DNA of 64,000 nt from Alcaligenes ammonioxydans (GTDB lineage: Bacteria > Pseudomonadota > Gammaproteobacteria > Burkholderiales > Burkholderiaceae_B): the NCBI RefSeq assembly GCF_019343455.1, contig NZ_CP049362.1, forward strand, positions 3,224,001 to 3,288,000. Reading direction: 5' to 3'. Every line of letters starts with the position of its first letter. Position 1 is the first letter of the stretch. Positions 49,031-59,645 of this stretch are shown one piece after another. The notes beneath the pieces are model-generated. The model saw nothing but the letters and a program-made list of their open reading frames with translations, did not search any database and was not told where the DNA came from. The translations under genes and the position numbers were made by a program.

Positions 49031-49209
49031 TTTCACAAGAGGCCAACAACAAAGCCTCTGTCGCGGCTTGCTCTCCTTCGTTCTGCCCTCGGGACGCAAG
49101 ACTATCCGGCAACCTGAGCCATTCTTTGCTGATGAGCCCTCGGGCAACAACATAAGGCGCCTTGCTGGATCGCGGCTCGGCCTGCCGCTATCGAACTCAA
49201 GCACAAAAA

Positions 49210-49241
49210 AACACCTCACTTGATAAAGTGAGGTGTTTTTA
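49210..49241. terminator. Bidirectional terminator between pxpC and ilvA
   Basis: AACACCTCACTT-GATA-AAGTGAGGTGTT, a 12-bp stem with A-run before and T-run after, so it can terminate both pxpC (+) and ilvA (−). Confidence 0.9.
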
Positions 49242-49291
49242 TGCGGATGCTGCTGACCGCAAGCCCTAAGACCTTCAAGTCCTCGCCCGTG

Positions 49292-50800
49292 TTACAGGAA
49301 CAACTTGTAAGCGGGGTTGCCGGTCTCATCCCAATACGGGTAGCCAAGATTGCCCAAAAAGGCCTTGAACTCTTTCTTGTCCGAAGCAGGAACCTGGATA
49401 CCGATCAAAATACGACCGTAATCGTCACCCTGGTTACGGTAATGAAACAGACTGATATTCCAGTCCTGATTCATGCTGGAGAGAAATTTACGCAACGCGC
49501 CGGGGCGCTCCGGAAACTCGAAACGCAACAAGACCTCGTCGGTCGCCTGACTGGATACACCACCCACCATATGTCGCAGATGGGTTTTAGCCAGTTCGTT
49601 ACCGGTCAGGTTCAAGGTACCAAAGCCTTTTTTTACAAATCGCTCTTCCAGCTTCTCGATTTCTGCTTCCGAAGAAATCGACATCCCCACAAAAACGTGT
49701 GCCTTTTCAGGATCGGACATGCGGTAGTTGAACTCAGTGACCGAACGGGTCCCCAAGGCGTCGCACAGGCGGCGAAAGCTGCCTTTGGCCTCGGGAATCG
49801 TCAAGGCAAACAGTGCTTCACGAGCCTGACCTACGTCGGCGCGGTCGGCAACCATGCGCATGCGGTCAAAGTTCATGTTCGCGCCCGAGGTCACCGCAAT
49901 CAGGGTCTTGTTTTTAAGCTTGTGCTGGGCTGCGTAACGCTTGGCACCGGCCAAGGCCAGGGCACCGGCAGGCTCAAGCACACTGCGGGAGTCCTGAAAT
50001 ACATCTTTGATCGCCGCACAAATCGCGTCCGTATCCACGACGACAAAATCATCCACGTACTGACGCACCAGACGGAACGTTTCCGAACCGACCTGTTTGA
50101 CCGCAGTACCATCCGAAAACAGGCCCACATCGGTCAGGTTCACGCGGCGACCCGCCTTGATGCTGCGCACCATGGCACAAGAATCTTCGGTCTGAACGCC
50201 AATGACCTTGATTTCAGGGCGCAAGGCCTTGATGTAGGTAGCAACACCAGCCGCCAGCCCACCCCCGCCAATCGCCACAAACACCGCCTCAATCGGGCCT
50301 GAATGCTGCTGCAGTATTTCCATGGCCACCGTGCCCTGCCCGGCGATCACATCGGGATCGTCGAACGGGTGTACAAAGGTCAAACCTTCGCTTTTTTGCA
50401 GCTCCAGAGCATGCTGATAGGAGTCGGAATAGCTCTCGCCCTCCAGCACCACTTCTCCACCCAGGTTGCGCACGCCATCAATCTTTACTTGCGGGGTGGT
50501 GGTGGGCATCACGATGACGGCACGGCAGCCGAGCTTGCGCGCTGCCATGGCCACCCCTTGGGCATGGTTGCCTGCCGACGCGGCCAATACGCCCCGCTTC
50601 AATTCTGCGGCCGACAAATTGGCCATCTTGTTATAGGCACCGCGCAGCTTGAAGCTAAAAACAGGCTGATAGTCTTCGCGCTTGAGCAGCACCGTGTTAC
50701 TAATTCGTGCCGATACCTGAGGAGCGGGTTCAAGTGGTGTTTCGATGGCTACATCGTACACTTTCGAGGTCAGAATGCGCTTTAGGTAATCGTTCGACAT
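49292..50800 (-). CDS. ilvA: Biosynthetic threonine deaminase IlvA
   Basis: A 502-residue PLP enzyme that turns threonine into 2-oxobutyrate, first step of isoleucine synthesis. The PLP lysine is K51 in SFKLRGA; the phosphate-binding GGGGLAAG lies near 183–190 and SAGNHAQGVA near 75–84. The C-terminal third (about 330–502) holds two ACT-like regulatory domains (FPERPGALRKFL, ILIGIQVP), the sign of the feedback-inhibited biosynthetic form. It is monocistronic as far as can be seen, and divergent from the YqaA-like gene. Confidence 0.94.
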   Translation of the reverse strand: MSNDYLKRILTSKVYDVAIETPLEPAPQVSARISNTVLLKREDYQPVFSFKLRGAYNKMANLSAAELKRGVLAASAGNHAQGVAMAARKLGCRAVIVMPTTTPQVKIDGVRNLGGEVVLEGESYSDSYQHALELQKSEGLTFVHPFDDPDVIAGQGTVAMEILQQHSGPIEAVFVAIGGGGLAAGVATYIKALRPEIKVIGVQTEDSCAMVRSIKAGRRVNLTDVGLFSDGTAVKQVGSETFRLVRQYVDDFVVVDTDAICAAIKDVFQDSRSVLEPAGALALAGAKRYAAQHKLKNKTLIAVTSGANMNFDRMRMVADRADVGQAREALFALTIPEAKGSFRRLCDALGTRSVTEFNYRMSDPEKAHVFVGMSISSEAEIEKLEERFVKKGFGTLNLTGNELAKTHLRHMVGGVSSQATDEVLLRFEFPERPGALRKFLSSMNQDWNISLFHYRNQGDDYGRILIGIQVPASDKKEFKAFLGNLGYPYWDETGNPAYKLFL

Positions 50801-50950
50801 GACTCAGCTTTACTTAACAACCGGTTTTGCCACCAAGGCCAGCCGCAGGCCCCTGCCTGAGACCGCTCACCGGGAAAGAAAAACAGAATACCATAGGCGC
50901 AAGCCCTCACTGGCGTCCATTATTTCCTCTCTTACCCACCCACTTTACTT

Positions 50951-51496
50951 ATGCAAGCCTGGACTTCTGATCTCATTGCTTGGCTCTTGAACACCTTGTC
51001 TTTACCGGAAGTGGGCCTCAGTGCCATTTTCATCGTCAGTCTGGTCTCGGCGACCCTGCTTCCCCTGGGTTCCGAACCGGCTGTCTTCGCGTATATCAAT
51101 CTGGCTCCCGATATGTTCTGGCCCGCGGTGCTGGTGGCAACAGTCGGCAATACGGCGGGTGGCGCCATCAGCTATGCCACGGGCCTGGCGGCCGAAAAAG
51201 CCTATGAGGCCTGGCGCGAGAAACATCCCCAAAGCACGGATGAGGACGAGACCAAGCCCAGAAACAAGGCCGCTGGCCGCTGGCATGAGCTGGGGCAGCG
51301 CTGGCTGATCCGCATGGGCCCGCCCGCCCTGCTGTTGTCCTGGCTACCCGTCGTGGGCGATCCCTTGTGCGCGGTAGCCGGCTGGCTGCGTCTGCCTTTT
51401 TGGCCCAGCGTGTTTTACATGGCGGTGGGCAAACTGGGGCGCTATATCACCATGACTGCCGGTTTGCTGTGGATTTTCCCCAAGCTGGGTTGGTAA
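50951..51496 (+). CDS. YqaA-like inner membrane protein (DedA/SNARE-associated fold)
   Basis: A 181-residue membrane protein of the YqaA (COG1238) group, related to DedA. Four or five hydrophobic segments can be seen (about 20–45, 55–85, 118–140, 150–175). The family signature EPAVFAYINLAP and ATVGNTAGGAISYATG is at about 37–75, and the C-terminal RMGPPALLLSWLPVVGDPLCAVAGWLR (in pieces) matches the second re-entrant half. A soluble charged insert (about 82–110, EKHPQSTDEDETK) separates the halves. Function unknown; DedA relatives are implicated in membrane lipid flipping. Confidence 0.85.
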   Translation: MQAWTSDLIAWLLNTLSLPEVGLSAIFIVSLVSATLLPLGSEPAVFAYINLAPDMFWPAVLVATVGNTAGGAISYATGLAAEKAYEAWREKHPQSTDEDETKPRNKAAGRWHELGQRWLIRMGPPALLLSWLPVVGDPLCAVAGWLRLPFWPSVFYMAVGKLGRYITMTAGLLWIFPKLGW

Positions 51497-51643
51497 ATTG
51501 CTGCAAACTCGCCGCAAACCTCTCATTAACCCTGTTTCCCGCCGGTAGTAAGGGGGCAGCCCGGCGACGATTCGTATACACTTGTCTTTTGCCTATCTGC
51601 TCCTCGTTGAGCCGCCCTTTGACGGGCCTTGCCAATTATCGCC

Positions 51644-54600
51644 ATGAACGCCCCCATTGCAAGCAAGCACCTGGCTGCCCAGGCACGCAACAACGACACG
51701 CCGCGCCTGCGTGAAATCCCCTACAACTACACCTCGTACTCAGACCGGGAAATTGTCCTGCGACTGCTGGGTGAGGAAGCCTGGGAAAAGCTGTCCGAGC
51801 TTCGCTCCGAACGCCGCACCGGCCGCTCCGCCCGCATGCTGTTTGAAGTCCTGGGTGATATCTGGGTCGTCAAGCGCAACCCCTATTTGCAGGACGATCT
51901 GCTGGACAATCCCAAGCGCCAGCATCAACTGATCGAAGCCCTGAATCATCGTCTGAACGAGATCGATCAGCGTCGTGACAGTGCCGTGCCCGATCGCGAT
52001 GCAAAGGTTTTGCGCCTGTTGCACGCCGCCCGGGGTGCCGTCGCTGCGTTCGAGCAGGAATTTACCGATACCCGCGAACTGCGCCAGAAGATCGTGCGTT
52101 CACTCTCGCGTCTGACCGCCAAGGACAACATCAAGTTTGATGGCCTGTCGCGTGTCTCGCACGTCACTGACGCGACCGACTGGCGTGTGGAGTACCCGTT
52201 TGTCGTGCTCACGCCCGATCACGAAAACGAAATGGCCGCCCTGGTTCGCGCCTGTATTGAACTGAAGCTGACCATCATCCCGCGCGGAGGTGGTACCGGG
52301 TATACCGGTGGCGCCATTCCACTGAGCTGGCGCTCGGTTGTGATCAACACCGAAAAGCTGGACACCATTGGCAAGCCTGAACAAATCACGCTGCCTGGCA
52401 TGTCCGAACCGGTCACCACGATTCTGACCGGCGCCGGCGTGGTTACCCGCCGTGTCGCCGATGCGGCCGAAGCCGCAGGTACCGTCTTCGCGGTCGATCC
52501 CACCTCTGCCGATGCCTCCTGTGTCGGCGGCAATATCGCCATGAACGCGGGTGGTAAAAAAGCCGTACTGTGGGGCACCGCGCTGGACAACCTGGCCTGG
52601 TGGCGCATGGTCGATGCCCAGGGCAACTGGCTGGAAGTGACCCGTCTTGAGCACAATATGGGCAAGATCCACGACGTGGAAATGGCCCACTTTGAAGTCA
52701 AATGGTTTGATGGCCGTTACGCCCCCGGCGCCCAACTGCTGCGCAGCGAAACCTTGCACATTGAAGGCCGCCGTTTCCGCAAGGAAGGCCTGGGCAAGGA
52801 CGTAACCGACAAATTCCTGGCCGGTTTGCCAGGTATCCAGAAAGAAGGCTGTGATGGCCTGATCACACAGGCGCGCTGGGTATTGCACCGCATGCCGGCG
52901 CATACTCGCACCGTCTGTATGGAGTTTTTCGGCCAGGCCAAACAGGCCGTGCCCTCCATTGTGGAAGTCATTGACTACCTGAATGGCGAAGGCAAGCGTA
53001 TCGGCGCCATTCTGGCCGGTCTGGAGCACTTGGACGAACGCTATCTGCGCGCTGTGGGCTATGCCACCAAGAGCAAGCGCGATGGCCTGCCCAAGATGGT
53101 TCTGATTGGCGACATCGTGGGCGATGACCCCGATGCTGTGGCAACGGCCGCCTCGGAAGTCGTGCGTCTGGCCAATGGCCGCTCCGGTGAGGGTTTTGTG
53201 GCGGTCAGTGCCGAAGCACGCAAGAAGTTCTGGGCCGACCGTGCCCGTACTGCTGCCATTGCCCGCCACACCAACGCCTTCAAAATCAACGAAGACGTGG
53301 TGATCCCCCTACGCCGCATGGGCGAGTACACCGAAGAAATTGAACGCATCAATATCGAGCTGTCCACGGACAACAAGCTGCGTCTTACCCGTGAGCTGGA
53401 AGATTTCCTGCAAGGCGATCTGCCCGTTGGCAAGATCGAGGACCACAACGATGCCGAGCACACCCGCGAAGAAATTCTGAACGAGCGTCGTCACGACGCC
53501 CTTCAGGTGGTACGCAGCGTGCGCCAGCGCTGGCAGTGGTTGCAGGACAACCTGGACAAGCCCCTGAAAGACGCGCGGGCCGAGCTGGCCGAGATTGGCG
53601 TGCCGCTGGACAGCGCCGCCATCGACGCCCGTTTGCAGGCCGACCCGGACACCTCGATCTTCCAGCTATTACAAGACCACACCATCCGCACATCCTGGAA
53701 GAGCGAGATTCGCGAGAATCTGGAACACATTTTCCCAGGCGCCGACTGTGCTGCGGTGCTGGCCGAACTGCAGGCCATTCACGACCGCGTGCTCAAAAGC
53801 CGTGTATTTGTCGCCCTGCACATGCACGCTGGCGACGGAAACGTACACACCAACATCCCCGTGAACTCAGATGACTACGGCATGCTGCAGCAAGCCAATG
53901 TCACCGTCGCCCGCATCATGCAAATTGCACGCGGTCTGGACGGCGTGATTTCCGGTGAGCACGGTATTGGCCTGACCAAGTACGAGTTCCTGACTCAAGA
54001 AGAGCTGGAACCTTTCCAGAACTACAAGCGCGAAGTGGACCCGAACAACCACTTCAACGCCGGCAAGCTGATGCCCGGTGCGGATTTGAGCCGCGCCTGG
54101 ACCCCCAGCTTCAACCTGCTGGGCCACGAATCGCTGATCATGCAGCGCAGCGAAATCGGCTCCATCTCCCACGCCATCAAGGATTGCTTGCGTTGCGGCA
54201 AGTGCAAACCGGTCTGTGCCACCCATGTGCCACGCGCCAACCTGCTGTACTCGCCCCGCAACAAGATTCTGGCCACCTCTTTGTTGATCGAAGCCTTCCT
54301 GTACGAAGAGCAGACACGCCGCGGGATCAGCCTGAAGCACTGGGAAGAGTTTGAAGACGTGGGCGACCACTGCACCTTGTGCCACAAGTGCTACAACCCC
54401 TGTCCGGTCGATATCGACTTTGGCGATGTGTCCATGGAAATGCGTTCCTTGCTGAACCGCATGGGCAAGAAGTCTTTTAATCCGGGCTCGGCCGCGGCCA
54501 TGTTCTTTCTGAACGCCAAAGATCCGCGCGTCATCAAAGCGACGCGTACCGCCATGATCGAGGTGGGCTACAAGGCGCAGCGTGCTGCTCACAATCTGCT

Positions 54601-55585
54601 GGCGGCGCCGGCACGCAAACAGGTCAGTGCGCCGCCTGCCACGATTGGCAAGGCACCGATTCGCGAGCAGATCATTCACTTTGTCAACCGCAAGATGCCC
54701 GGTGGCCTGCCCAAACAGACTGCCCGTAAACTGCTGGACATCGAGAACTCGGACTATATCCCTATCATTCGCAATCCCGAAGCCACCTCGGTAGATTCGG
54801 AAGCCGTGTTCTATTTCCCAGGCTGTGGTTCGGAGCGCTTGTTCTCGCAAGTCGGTCTGGCAACCCAGGCCATGCTCTGGCATGTTGGCGTGCAGACTGT
54901 GCTGCCTCCAGGCTATCTGTGCTGTGGCTACCCGCAGCGTGGCAGCGGCCAAAGCGACAAAGCCGAGAAGATGATCACCGACAACCGTGTGTTGTTCCAT
55001 CGCATGGCCACCACCCTGAACTACCTGGACATCAAAACCGTGGTGGTGAGCTGTGGGACCTGTTACGACCAGTTGGCAGGCTACGAGTTCGACAAGATTT
55101 TCCCCGGTTGCCGTCTGATCGATATTCACGAGTTTCTGCTGGAAAAAGGACTGAAACTGGAAGATGTGCAAGGCGTACGCTATATGTACCATGACCCTTG
55201 TCACAGTCCCATGAAGCTGCAGGACCCCATGAAAACGGTCAAATCCCTGGTGGGCGATAGCACCATCAAGGCAGACCGCTGCTGTGGCGAGTCCGGCACG
55301 CTGGCGGTGTCACGCCCAGACATCTCCACGCAGATCCGTTTCCGCAAACACGAAGAGCTGCAGAAGAACCAGGATGCTGTTCGCGCCGATGGTTTCCAGG
55401 GCGAAGTCAAAGTGCTGACTTCCTGTCCTTCCTGTCTGCAAGGCTTGTCCCGTTACGAGGACGAAACCAAGATGGATGCGGATTACATCGTGGTGGAAAT
55501 GGCCAAGCACATGCTGGGTGAGAACTGGATGGCGGACTACGTCCGCCGTGCCAACGACGGTGGTATCGAGCGCGTGCTGGTGTAA
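51644..55585 (+). CDS. Large FAD-linked oxidase / Fe-S oxidoreductase fusion
   Basis: A 1313-residue protein combining a DUF3683 N-terminal region (about 1–165), an FAD-binding type 4 domain (about 180–350, [17 protein letters not shown] in pieces), the FAD-oxidase C domain (about 370–830, with [11 protein letters not shown] near 770), two Cys clusters of a 4Fe-4S ferredoxin part ([11 protein letters not shown] near 848 and [14 protein letters not shown] near 909), and two CCG (heterodisulfide-reductase-like) domains with FPGCGSE near 1057, YLCCGYPQ near 1092, HDPCHSP near 1184 and CCGESGT near 1212. This looks like a one-chain D-lactate/glycolate dehydrogenase type enzyme. Substrate is not certain. 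Start at ATG 51644, as the upstream TTG adds 5 residues. Confidence 0.92.
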   Translation: MNAPIASKHLAAQARNNDTPRLREIPYNYTSYSDREIVLRLLGEEAWEKLSELRSERRTGRSARMLFEVLGDIWVVKRNPYLQDDLLDNPKRQHQLIEALNHRLNEIDQRRDSAVPDRDAKVLRLLHAARGAVAAFEQEFTDTRELRQKIVRSLSRLTAKDNIKFDGLSRVSHVTDATDWRVEYPFVVLTPDHENEMAALVRACIELKLTIIPRGGGTGYTGGAIPLSWRSVVINTEKLDTIGKPEQITLPGMSEPVTTILTGAGVVTRRVADAAEAAGTVFAVDPTSADASCVGGNIAMNAGGKKAVLWGTALDNLAWWRMVDAQGNWLEVTRLEHNMGKIHDVEMAHFEVKWFDGRYAPGAQLLRSETLHIEGRRFRKEGLGKDVTDKFLAGLPGIQKEGCDGLITQARWVLHRMPAHTRTVCMEFFGQAKQAVPSIVEVIDYLNGEGKRIGAILAGLEHLDERYLRAVGYATKSKRDGLPKMVLIGDIVGDDPDAVATAASEVVRLANGRSGEGFVAVSAEARKKFWADRARTAAIARHTNAFKINEDVVIPLRRMGEYTEEIERINIELSTDNKLRLTRELEDFLQGDLPVGKIEDHNDAEHTREEILNERRHDALQVVRSVRQRWQWLQDNLDKPLKDARAELAEIGVPLDSAAIDARLQADPDTSIFQLLQDHTIRTSWKSEIRENLEHIFPGADCAAVLAELQAIHDRVLKSRVFVALHMHAGDGNVHTNIPVNSDDYGMLQQANVTVARIMQIARGLDGVISGEHGIGLTKYEFLTQEELEPFQNYKREVDPNNHFNAGKLMPGADLSRAWTPSFNLLGHESLIMQRSEIGSISHAIKDCLRCGKCKPVCATHVPRANLLYSPRNKILATSLLIEAFLYEEQTRRGISLKHWEEFEDVGDHCTLCHKCYNPCPVDIDFGDVSMEMRSLLNRMGKKSFNPGSAAAMFFLNAKDPRVIKATRTAMIEVGYKAQRAAHNLLAAPARKQVSAPPATIGKAPIREQIIHFVNRKMPGGLPKQTARKLLDIENSDYIPIIRNPEATSVDSEAVFYFPGCGSERLFSQVGLATQAMLWHVGVQTVLPPGYLCCGYPQRGSGQSDKAEKMITDNRVLFHRMATTLNYLDIKTVVVSCGTCYDQLAGYEFDKIFPGCRLIDIHEFLLEKGLKLEDVQGVRYMYHDPCHSPMKLQDPMKTVKSLVGDSTIKADRCCGESGTLAVSRPDISTQIRFRKHEELQKNQDAVRADGFQGEVKVLTSCPSCLQGLSRYEDETKMDADYIVVEMAKHMLGENWMADYVRRANDGGIERVLV

Positions 55586-55607
55586 GCCTCGCGCCTCACA
55601 TTCCGCA

Positions 55608-55637
55608 AACAGGCCGGCTTTATGTCGGCCTGTTTTG
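55608..55637 (+). terminator. Terminator of the FAD/Fe-S oxidoreductase gene
   Basis: AACAGGCCG / CGGCCTGTT, 9-bp stem with a 9-nt loop, followed by TTT; 23 bases beyond the stop. Confidence 0.85.
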
Positions 55638-55894
55638 TAAATGCCATATCGGTATTGTTTAGCACTGGGCAGCCCCCCAGGTAAAAGCGTTCCTCGGTGG
55701 GCAGCTACACGAAGAAGCAGCATGGGGCTTTCTTGATCGCTGAGCCATTAGCAAGATAAAGGTGCCCGGCAACGGATAACGCGACAACGGTGCCATGAGG
55801 AGGCTTTTCTGTCGGGCCACTCAAGCTAATATCCCCTTCGCAGCACCTCCCGCACAAGACGCTGTATGGAAGCTTTTTCAGAATAGGTGTTTTT
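55638..55894. other. Intergenic region before the HugZ-like gene
   Basis: About 260 bases without a supported gene. It should hold the promoter of the downstream gene. Confidence 0.4.
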
Positions 55895-56395
55895 ATGTCT
55901 ATGGATGATCCATTGTTGCTCAGCCTCCAACGCCTACTGCGCAGCGAACGGACTGCTTCGCTGGGCACGCTCAGCAACCAGGGTTTGCCGGTGATTTCCC
56001 GCGTTCCCTTTGCGATCTGCCCCGAGCAAGCCAACATCATCATTCACATCAGTGAAATGGCGGCCCACACCCGTTATCTCATGCAACGTCCCGACGCCAG
56101 TCTGATGGTCAGCCAAAGCGAACATGGACAGGATGCCGTCCATGACCTGCCACGCGTCACCTTTCAGGTGCTGGCCCGCCAGCTCGAACGAGGTCAGGCC
56201 GATTTTGATCAGGCCCGGAAAGCCTATATAAGACGCTTCCCCGATATGGAGTTTCTCTGTCATTTCACGGACTTTCACTTCTTTGCTTTGGATCTGGTAC
56301 GCGTGCGCCATATTGCAGGCTTTGCTGCCGCACGTACGTTGAAGCCTGAACCGGTACGTGCCCTGTTGGCAGAATCATCAACAGGTCAGGACTGA
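55895..56395 (+). CDS. Pyridoxamine 5'-phosphate oxidase-fold protein (HugZ-like)
   Basis: A 166-residue split-barrel protein. The opening LLRSERTASLGTLSNQGLPVISRVPFA (in pieces, about 11–36) and HISEMAAHTRYLMQRPDASLMV (in pieces, about 50–70) match the HugZ/PNPOx-like family, which includes haem-degrading enzymes; the C-terminal haem-contacting extension of HugZ is only partly present, so a flavin- or haem-binding role stays open. Two Met codons (55895 and 55901) could serve as start. Located between the oxidoreductase and the autotransporter block. Confidence 0.8.
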   Translation: MSMDDPLLLSLQRLLRSERTASLGTLSNQGLPVISRVPFAICPEQANIIIHISEMAAHTRYLMQRPDASLMVSQSEHGQDAVHDLPRVTFQVLARQLERGQADFDQARKAYIRRFPDMEFLCHFTDFHFFALDLVRVRHIAGFAAARTLKPEPVRALLAESSTGQD

Positions 56396-56675
56396 CGCCT
56401 CCTTGAATCAATACGCACTACCGCTCTACTCCATTGCCTGCGCCTTGACCGCTTACTGCGGTTTTCCACCGCAAATTCAGTCTAGTGGGTTTCGGGTAAA
56501 AGGCCGATTTGTTGTCACTTTGCTGCCGCTACCGCAATAAAATCCGGAGCCGCTGTTTCTCCCGGCAGTTGAGTAGTCTCTCGATTAAACGCCTCTCCTC
56601 CTACGGAAAGCCCCTGCGCACCCGTCTGCCCAAAAGAAAAAGTTGTCACGTTTTTGTCGCTCTCAAACGCTAGGC
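56396..56675. other. Intergenic region upstream of autotransporter copy 1
   Basis: About 280 bases with AT-rich stretches and no supported gene, leading into the promoter area at 56676–56750. Confidence 0.4.
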
Positions 56676-56705
56676 ATGACAAAACGTAAATTCAGTCGCT
56701 ATAAG
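56676..56705 (+). promoter_or_regulatory. Likely sigma70-type promoter of autotransporter copy 1
   Basis: ATGACA (56676–56681) and TATAAG (56700–56705) with an 18-base spacer, each one or two mismatches from TTGACA/TATAAT. The −10 stretch abuts the palindromic block at 56705–56729, which would therefore cover the start of transcription. A recognisable −10 is not seen at the matching place of copy 2. Confidence 0.5.
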
Positions 56706-56729
56706 ATTCAACGGCCATGACGTTAAATG
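56705..56729 (+). promoter_or_regulatory. Conserved palindromic block, autotransporter copy 1
   Basis: A 25-nt block shared with copy 2 (22 of 25 identical) but not otherwise related leaders. It contains AACGGCCATGACGTT (56710–56724), an imperfect inverted repeat. It is 73 bases before the ATG. A nearby 10-bp palindrome ACCGATCGGT is at 56741–56750 and is absent from copy 2. Likely operator; the regulator is unknown. Confidence 0.55.
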
Positions 56730-56802
56730 TACTGCAGGAAACCGATCGGTACCGATGCACGACGACTTGCCGCCCCGTCTAAGACCCCCTGGAGAGAAAG
56801 AG

Positions 56803-59604
56803 ATGTCGAACAAGACACGCAGCACCTATGTTCTGGTGCAGATGGCGATGCTGACCCTGGCTTTGCCCGGCATTGCGTATGCTGAGCCTGACAGCACACT
56901 GGAACAATGGCGCAGCAAAGAATATAAGCGCCAGCCTGGTCTAGATATGGTCAATGCCGCCAAAGCCTACTCACTGGGTTTTACCGGCAAAGGCGTCACA
57001 GTCGGCTATCTGGACTCTGGCATTGAGGCCAAGCACCCTGAGTTTGCAGGGGCCATTGCAGGCGGCTTTGACTTCAACACGAATACCGCCTACGCCAACG
57101 ACCAAGGCATAGACTCCGACCCACCGTCAGGTCACGGCAGCCACGTTGCAGGCATTATCGGCGCACGTCGTGACGGCGTTGGCATGCATGGTGTCGCGTT
57201 CAACAGTCAGCTTTTTGCCGTCGCTTACGACGGCACGGATGAGGACGACGACATGCTTGGCAATGATCCATATGAACCCGACCCGCGTGAAGCGGCCGCC
57301 GCCTTTGATCGCGTCGCCTCGCAAGGCTGGAACTATTTGGCACAGTTCAAGCTGCCTATCATCAACAGCAGCTTGGGAGTCAATGGCTGCAATGATGTCA
57401 GTTCCCCACCCCCCTGCAATGTCGTGGATTATGGCTCCCCCGAAGGTGTACTGGATTGGCAGCCGCTGGCGATCAACGCATTTCACAACAGCGTAGCAGC
57501 AGGCTCTCTCATGGTATTTGCTACCGGTAACGAATCTCAGGACCACCCTGACCTGCTGGCTGGCTCCCCCTATTGGTTCCCCGAGCTGAAAGACAACTGG
57601 CTGGCTGTAACGGCCCTGGCTGAGGATGGCTCCCTGGCTTCCTACGCCAATAAATGCGGAGTTGCTGCCGAGTGGTGTCTGGCCGCCCCGGGGGGTGACG
57701 ATAAGCCCGGCATCAATTCGGTCAATTCCTCGGGTGGCTATATCGCTTTTAGCGGCACCTCCATGGCCGCCCCGCATGTCGCGGGTGGAGCGGCTTTGGT
57801 CAAGGAGGCCTTCCCCTATTTCACCGCTTATCATTTGCAGCAAACCCTGCTGACTACCGCCACCGATATGGGCGACCCCAGCACGTACGGCTGGGGCCTG
57901 ATGAATGTAGGCAAGGCCGTGCAAGGGCCCGCGCAATTTACCCGCCTGTTCGACGTCGATACGCTGGGCTACAACTCGACTTTCGCCAATGACATCAAGG
58001 GCACAGGCGGCTTGCACAAGCGCGGCGCCGGCTCTTTGGAGCTGACGGGCAATAACAGCTATACCGGCGACACCACCGTCAGCGGTGGTCGTCTGGCCGT
58101 CAATGGCACGCTGGCTTCTGCTGTGATCGTTGAGCGTGAGGGAACGCTGGGGGGGGCCGGTACGGTCGCACAGGTCGATAACTACGGCACCTTGGCCCCC
58201 GGTAATTCTGTAGGCACCTTGACCGTCAGCGGCGACTATACCGCCCATGCCGGTTCGGTGCATGAACTGGAAGTCGGCACCGCAGGCGCAACAGATCGTC
58301 TGGTGGTTGGCGGTGCTGCCCATATCGACGGCACTCTGAAGCTAGCCGGCGGCCCTTTCCGTCAAAACGTCGCCTATTCTTTCATGGAGGCAGCCCAGGG
58401 CGTGACCGGGAAATACAGCCACATTACGTACGACATGGCATTCCTGTCGCCAACGCTGCTCTACGGCCCCGGCCTGTCCTTGATGATCCAGCGCAATGAC
58501 ACCCCCTTTGCAGCATTTGCCCATACCCGCAACCAGAAAGCCGTGGCCAACGCTCTGGATACCGGCTCGGACCAGCCACCAGCCGCGATGGCTGAACTGT
58601 ATGACACGGTGCTCAATGCCCAGTCCAGCCAGGTCGCAGGCTATATGGAACAACTGCAAGGCCAGATCCATGCGGGCACCACCTCGGCACTGCTCAGCAA
58701 TGGCGATCTATTGCCCCGTACCTTGGGCAAACAAGCCTCGGGCGCCCGTCATGCCACAGGACAAGACACCGTGCTGTGGGCGGACGTGATCCATCAACAA
58801 CGCGATCTGGACGGCAACGAGGACAGCCAGGATGTACGCCACAAAGTCGGCGGCCTGTTCCTGGGTGGCGATACCTCCATCGGCGAACAAGGCTGGCGCA
58901 TGGGTGCGTCTTTGGGCTATCTGGAAAACCGCATCAAACTGGATGATCGCCGTCAGAGCTCGCGCAGCAACAGCTACAGCGCCGCCCTGTACGGTACGCA
59001 GGCGTGGGAAATGGGCTCAGGCAGCTTGAACCTGCTGGCCGGTGCCGCCTACACCCGTCACCGTCTGGACAGCGAACGCTCGATCTTCGTTCATCAGAAC
59101 GAGACGCTGAAAGCCGACTACAAGGCCCACAGCGTCCAGGCCTTTGCCCAATTGGCTTACCGCATGCCGGTGAGCCCTCGCTCCAGCGTGGAGCCTTATG
59201 CCAGCGTCAATTGGCACCAACTGCGTCACGGCTCCTTTAGCGAATCAGGCGGTCAGGCAGCACTGCGAGGTAACTCCCAGCGTCAGAACCTGAGTACGGT
59301 CACGCTGGGGCTGCGAGGCACCACGGAGCTGGACCTGTCCAAAACCACGGTGGCCCTGAGCGCCGGTTTGGGCTGGCGTCACGCCCTGGGTGATACCACC
59401 CCTGAACGTGAACTGGCCTTTGCGGCCCTGCCCGGCAGCAACTTTCGCGTAAGCGGTGCACCCATCGCCAAGAACGCCGCCGTTGCCGAATTGGGTGCCG
59501 AACTGAAAGCCGGCAAAAACACCTCTTTTGGCTTGAACTATCAGGGGCAGTTTGGCCGCAACCAGGATCATGCCGGTTCACTGTTCATGAAACTGCGCTT
59601 CTGA
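56803..59604 (+). CDS. Subtilisin-type (S8) autotransporter serine protease, copy 1
   Basis: A 933-residue surface protease. Signal peptide 1–27 (LPGIAYA). The S8 protease domain (about 45–375) has the triad D71 (GYLDSGI), H111 (GHGSHVAG) and S320 (SGTSMAAPHVAG), plus N243 (TGNESQ) for the oxyanion hole. A PATR-type repeat (about 398–434) follows, then a beta-helix-like linker, and a C-terminal autotransporter barrel (about 650–933) ending in the aromatic MKLRF. Similar in layout to Bordetella SphB1. The frame runs through an 8-G tract at 58149–58156, codons TLGGAG. The ATG at 56803 follows GGAGAGAAAG; the upstream in-frame ATG at 56755 is unlikely. Copy 2 follows 246 bases later. Confidence 0.93.
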   Translation: MSNKTRSTYVLVQMAMLTLALPGIAYAEPDSTLEQWRSKEYKRQPGLDMVNAAKAYSLGFTGKGVTVGYLDSGIEAKHPEFAGAIAGGFDFNTNTAYANDQGIDSDPPSGHGSHVAGIIGARRDGVGMHGVAFNSQLFAVAYDGTDEDDDMLGNDPYEPDPREAAAAFDRVASQGWNYLAQFKLPIINSSLGVNGCNDVSSPPPCNVVDYGSPEGVLDWQPLAINAFHNSVAAGSLMVFATGNESQDHPDLLAGSPYWFPELKDNWLAVTALAEDGSLASYANKCGVAAEWCLAAPGGDDKPGINSVNSSGGYIAFSGTSMAAPHVAGGAALVKEAFPYFTAYHLQQTLLTTATDMGDPSTYGWGLMNVGKAVQGPAQFTRLFDVDTLGYNSTFANDIKGTGGLHKRGAGSLELTGNNSYTGDTTVSGGRLAVNGTLASAVIVEREGTLGGAGTVAQVDNYGTLAPGNSVGTLTVSGDYTAHAGSVHELEVGTAGATDRLVVGGAAHIDGTLKLAGGPFRQNVAYSFMEAAQGVTGKYSHITYDMAFLSPTLLYGPGLSLMIQRNDTPFAAFAHTRNQKAVANALDTGSDQPPAAMAELYDTVLNAQSSQVAGYMEQLQGQIHAGTTSALLSNGDLLPRTLGKQASGARHATGQDTVLWADVIHQQRDLDGNEDSQDVRHKVGGLFLGGDTSIGEQGWRMGASLGYLENRIKLDDRRQSSRSNSYSAALYGTQAWEMGSGSLNLLAGAAYTRHRLDSERSIFVHQNETLKADYKAHSVQAFAQLAYRMPVSPRSSVEPYASVNWHQLRHGSFSESGGQAALRGNSQRQNLSTVTLGLRGTTELDLSKTTVALSAGLGWRHALGDTTPERELAFAALPGSNFRVSGAPIAKNAAVAELGAELKAGKNTSFGLNYQGQFGRNQDHAGSLFMKLRF
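58149..58156 (+). repeat. G8 homopolymer tract, copy 1 (frame open)
   Basis: Eight G after ACGCT, spanning the end of a Leu codon, two Gly codons and the first base of an Ala codon. At this length the downstream translocator frame is open. Located between the PATR region and the translocator-side linker. Confidence 0.95.
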
Positions 59605-59618
59605 TTGAAACCCTCAAG

Positions 59619-59645
59619 GCGGGCTTGGCATTTAGCCAAACCCGC
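59619..59645 (+). terminator. Hairpin after autotransporter copy 1
   Basis: GCGGGCTTGGC / GCCAAACCCGC, 11-base stem with one C·A mismatch and a 5-nt loop, 15 bases past the stop. No T-run. The second, T-rich hairpin that follows copy 2 is broken here, so read-through toward copy 2 is possible. Confidence 0.6.

Noticed and set aside
57127..58323. 398-codon minus-strand frame in the autotransporter
   Set aside because: Antisense of copy 1 with no family resemblance; it reappears in copy 2 only because the DNA is duplicated.
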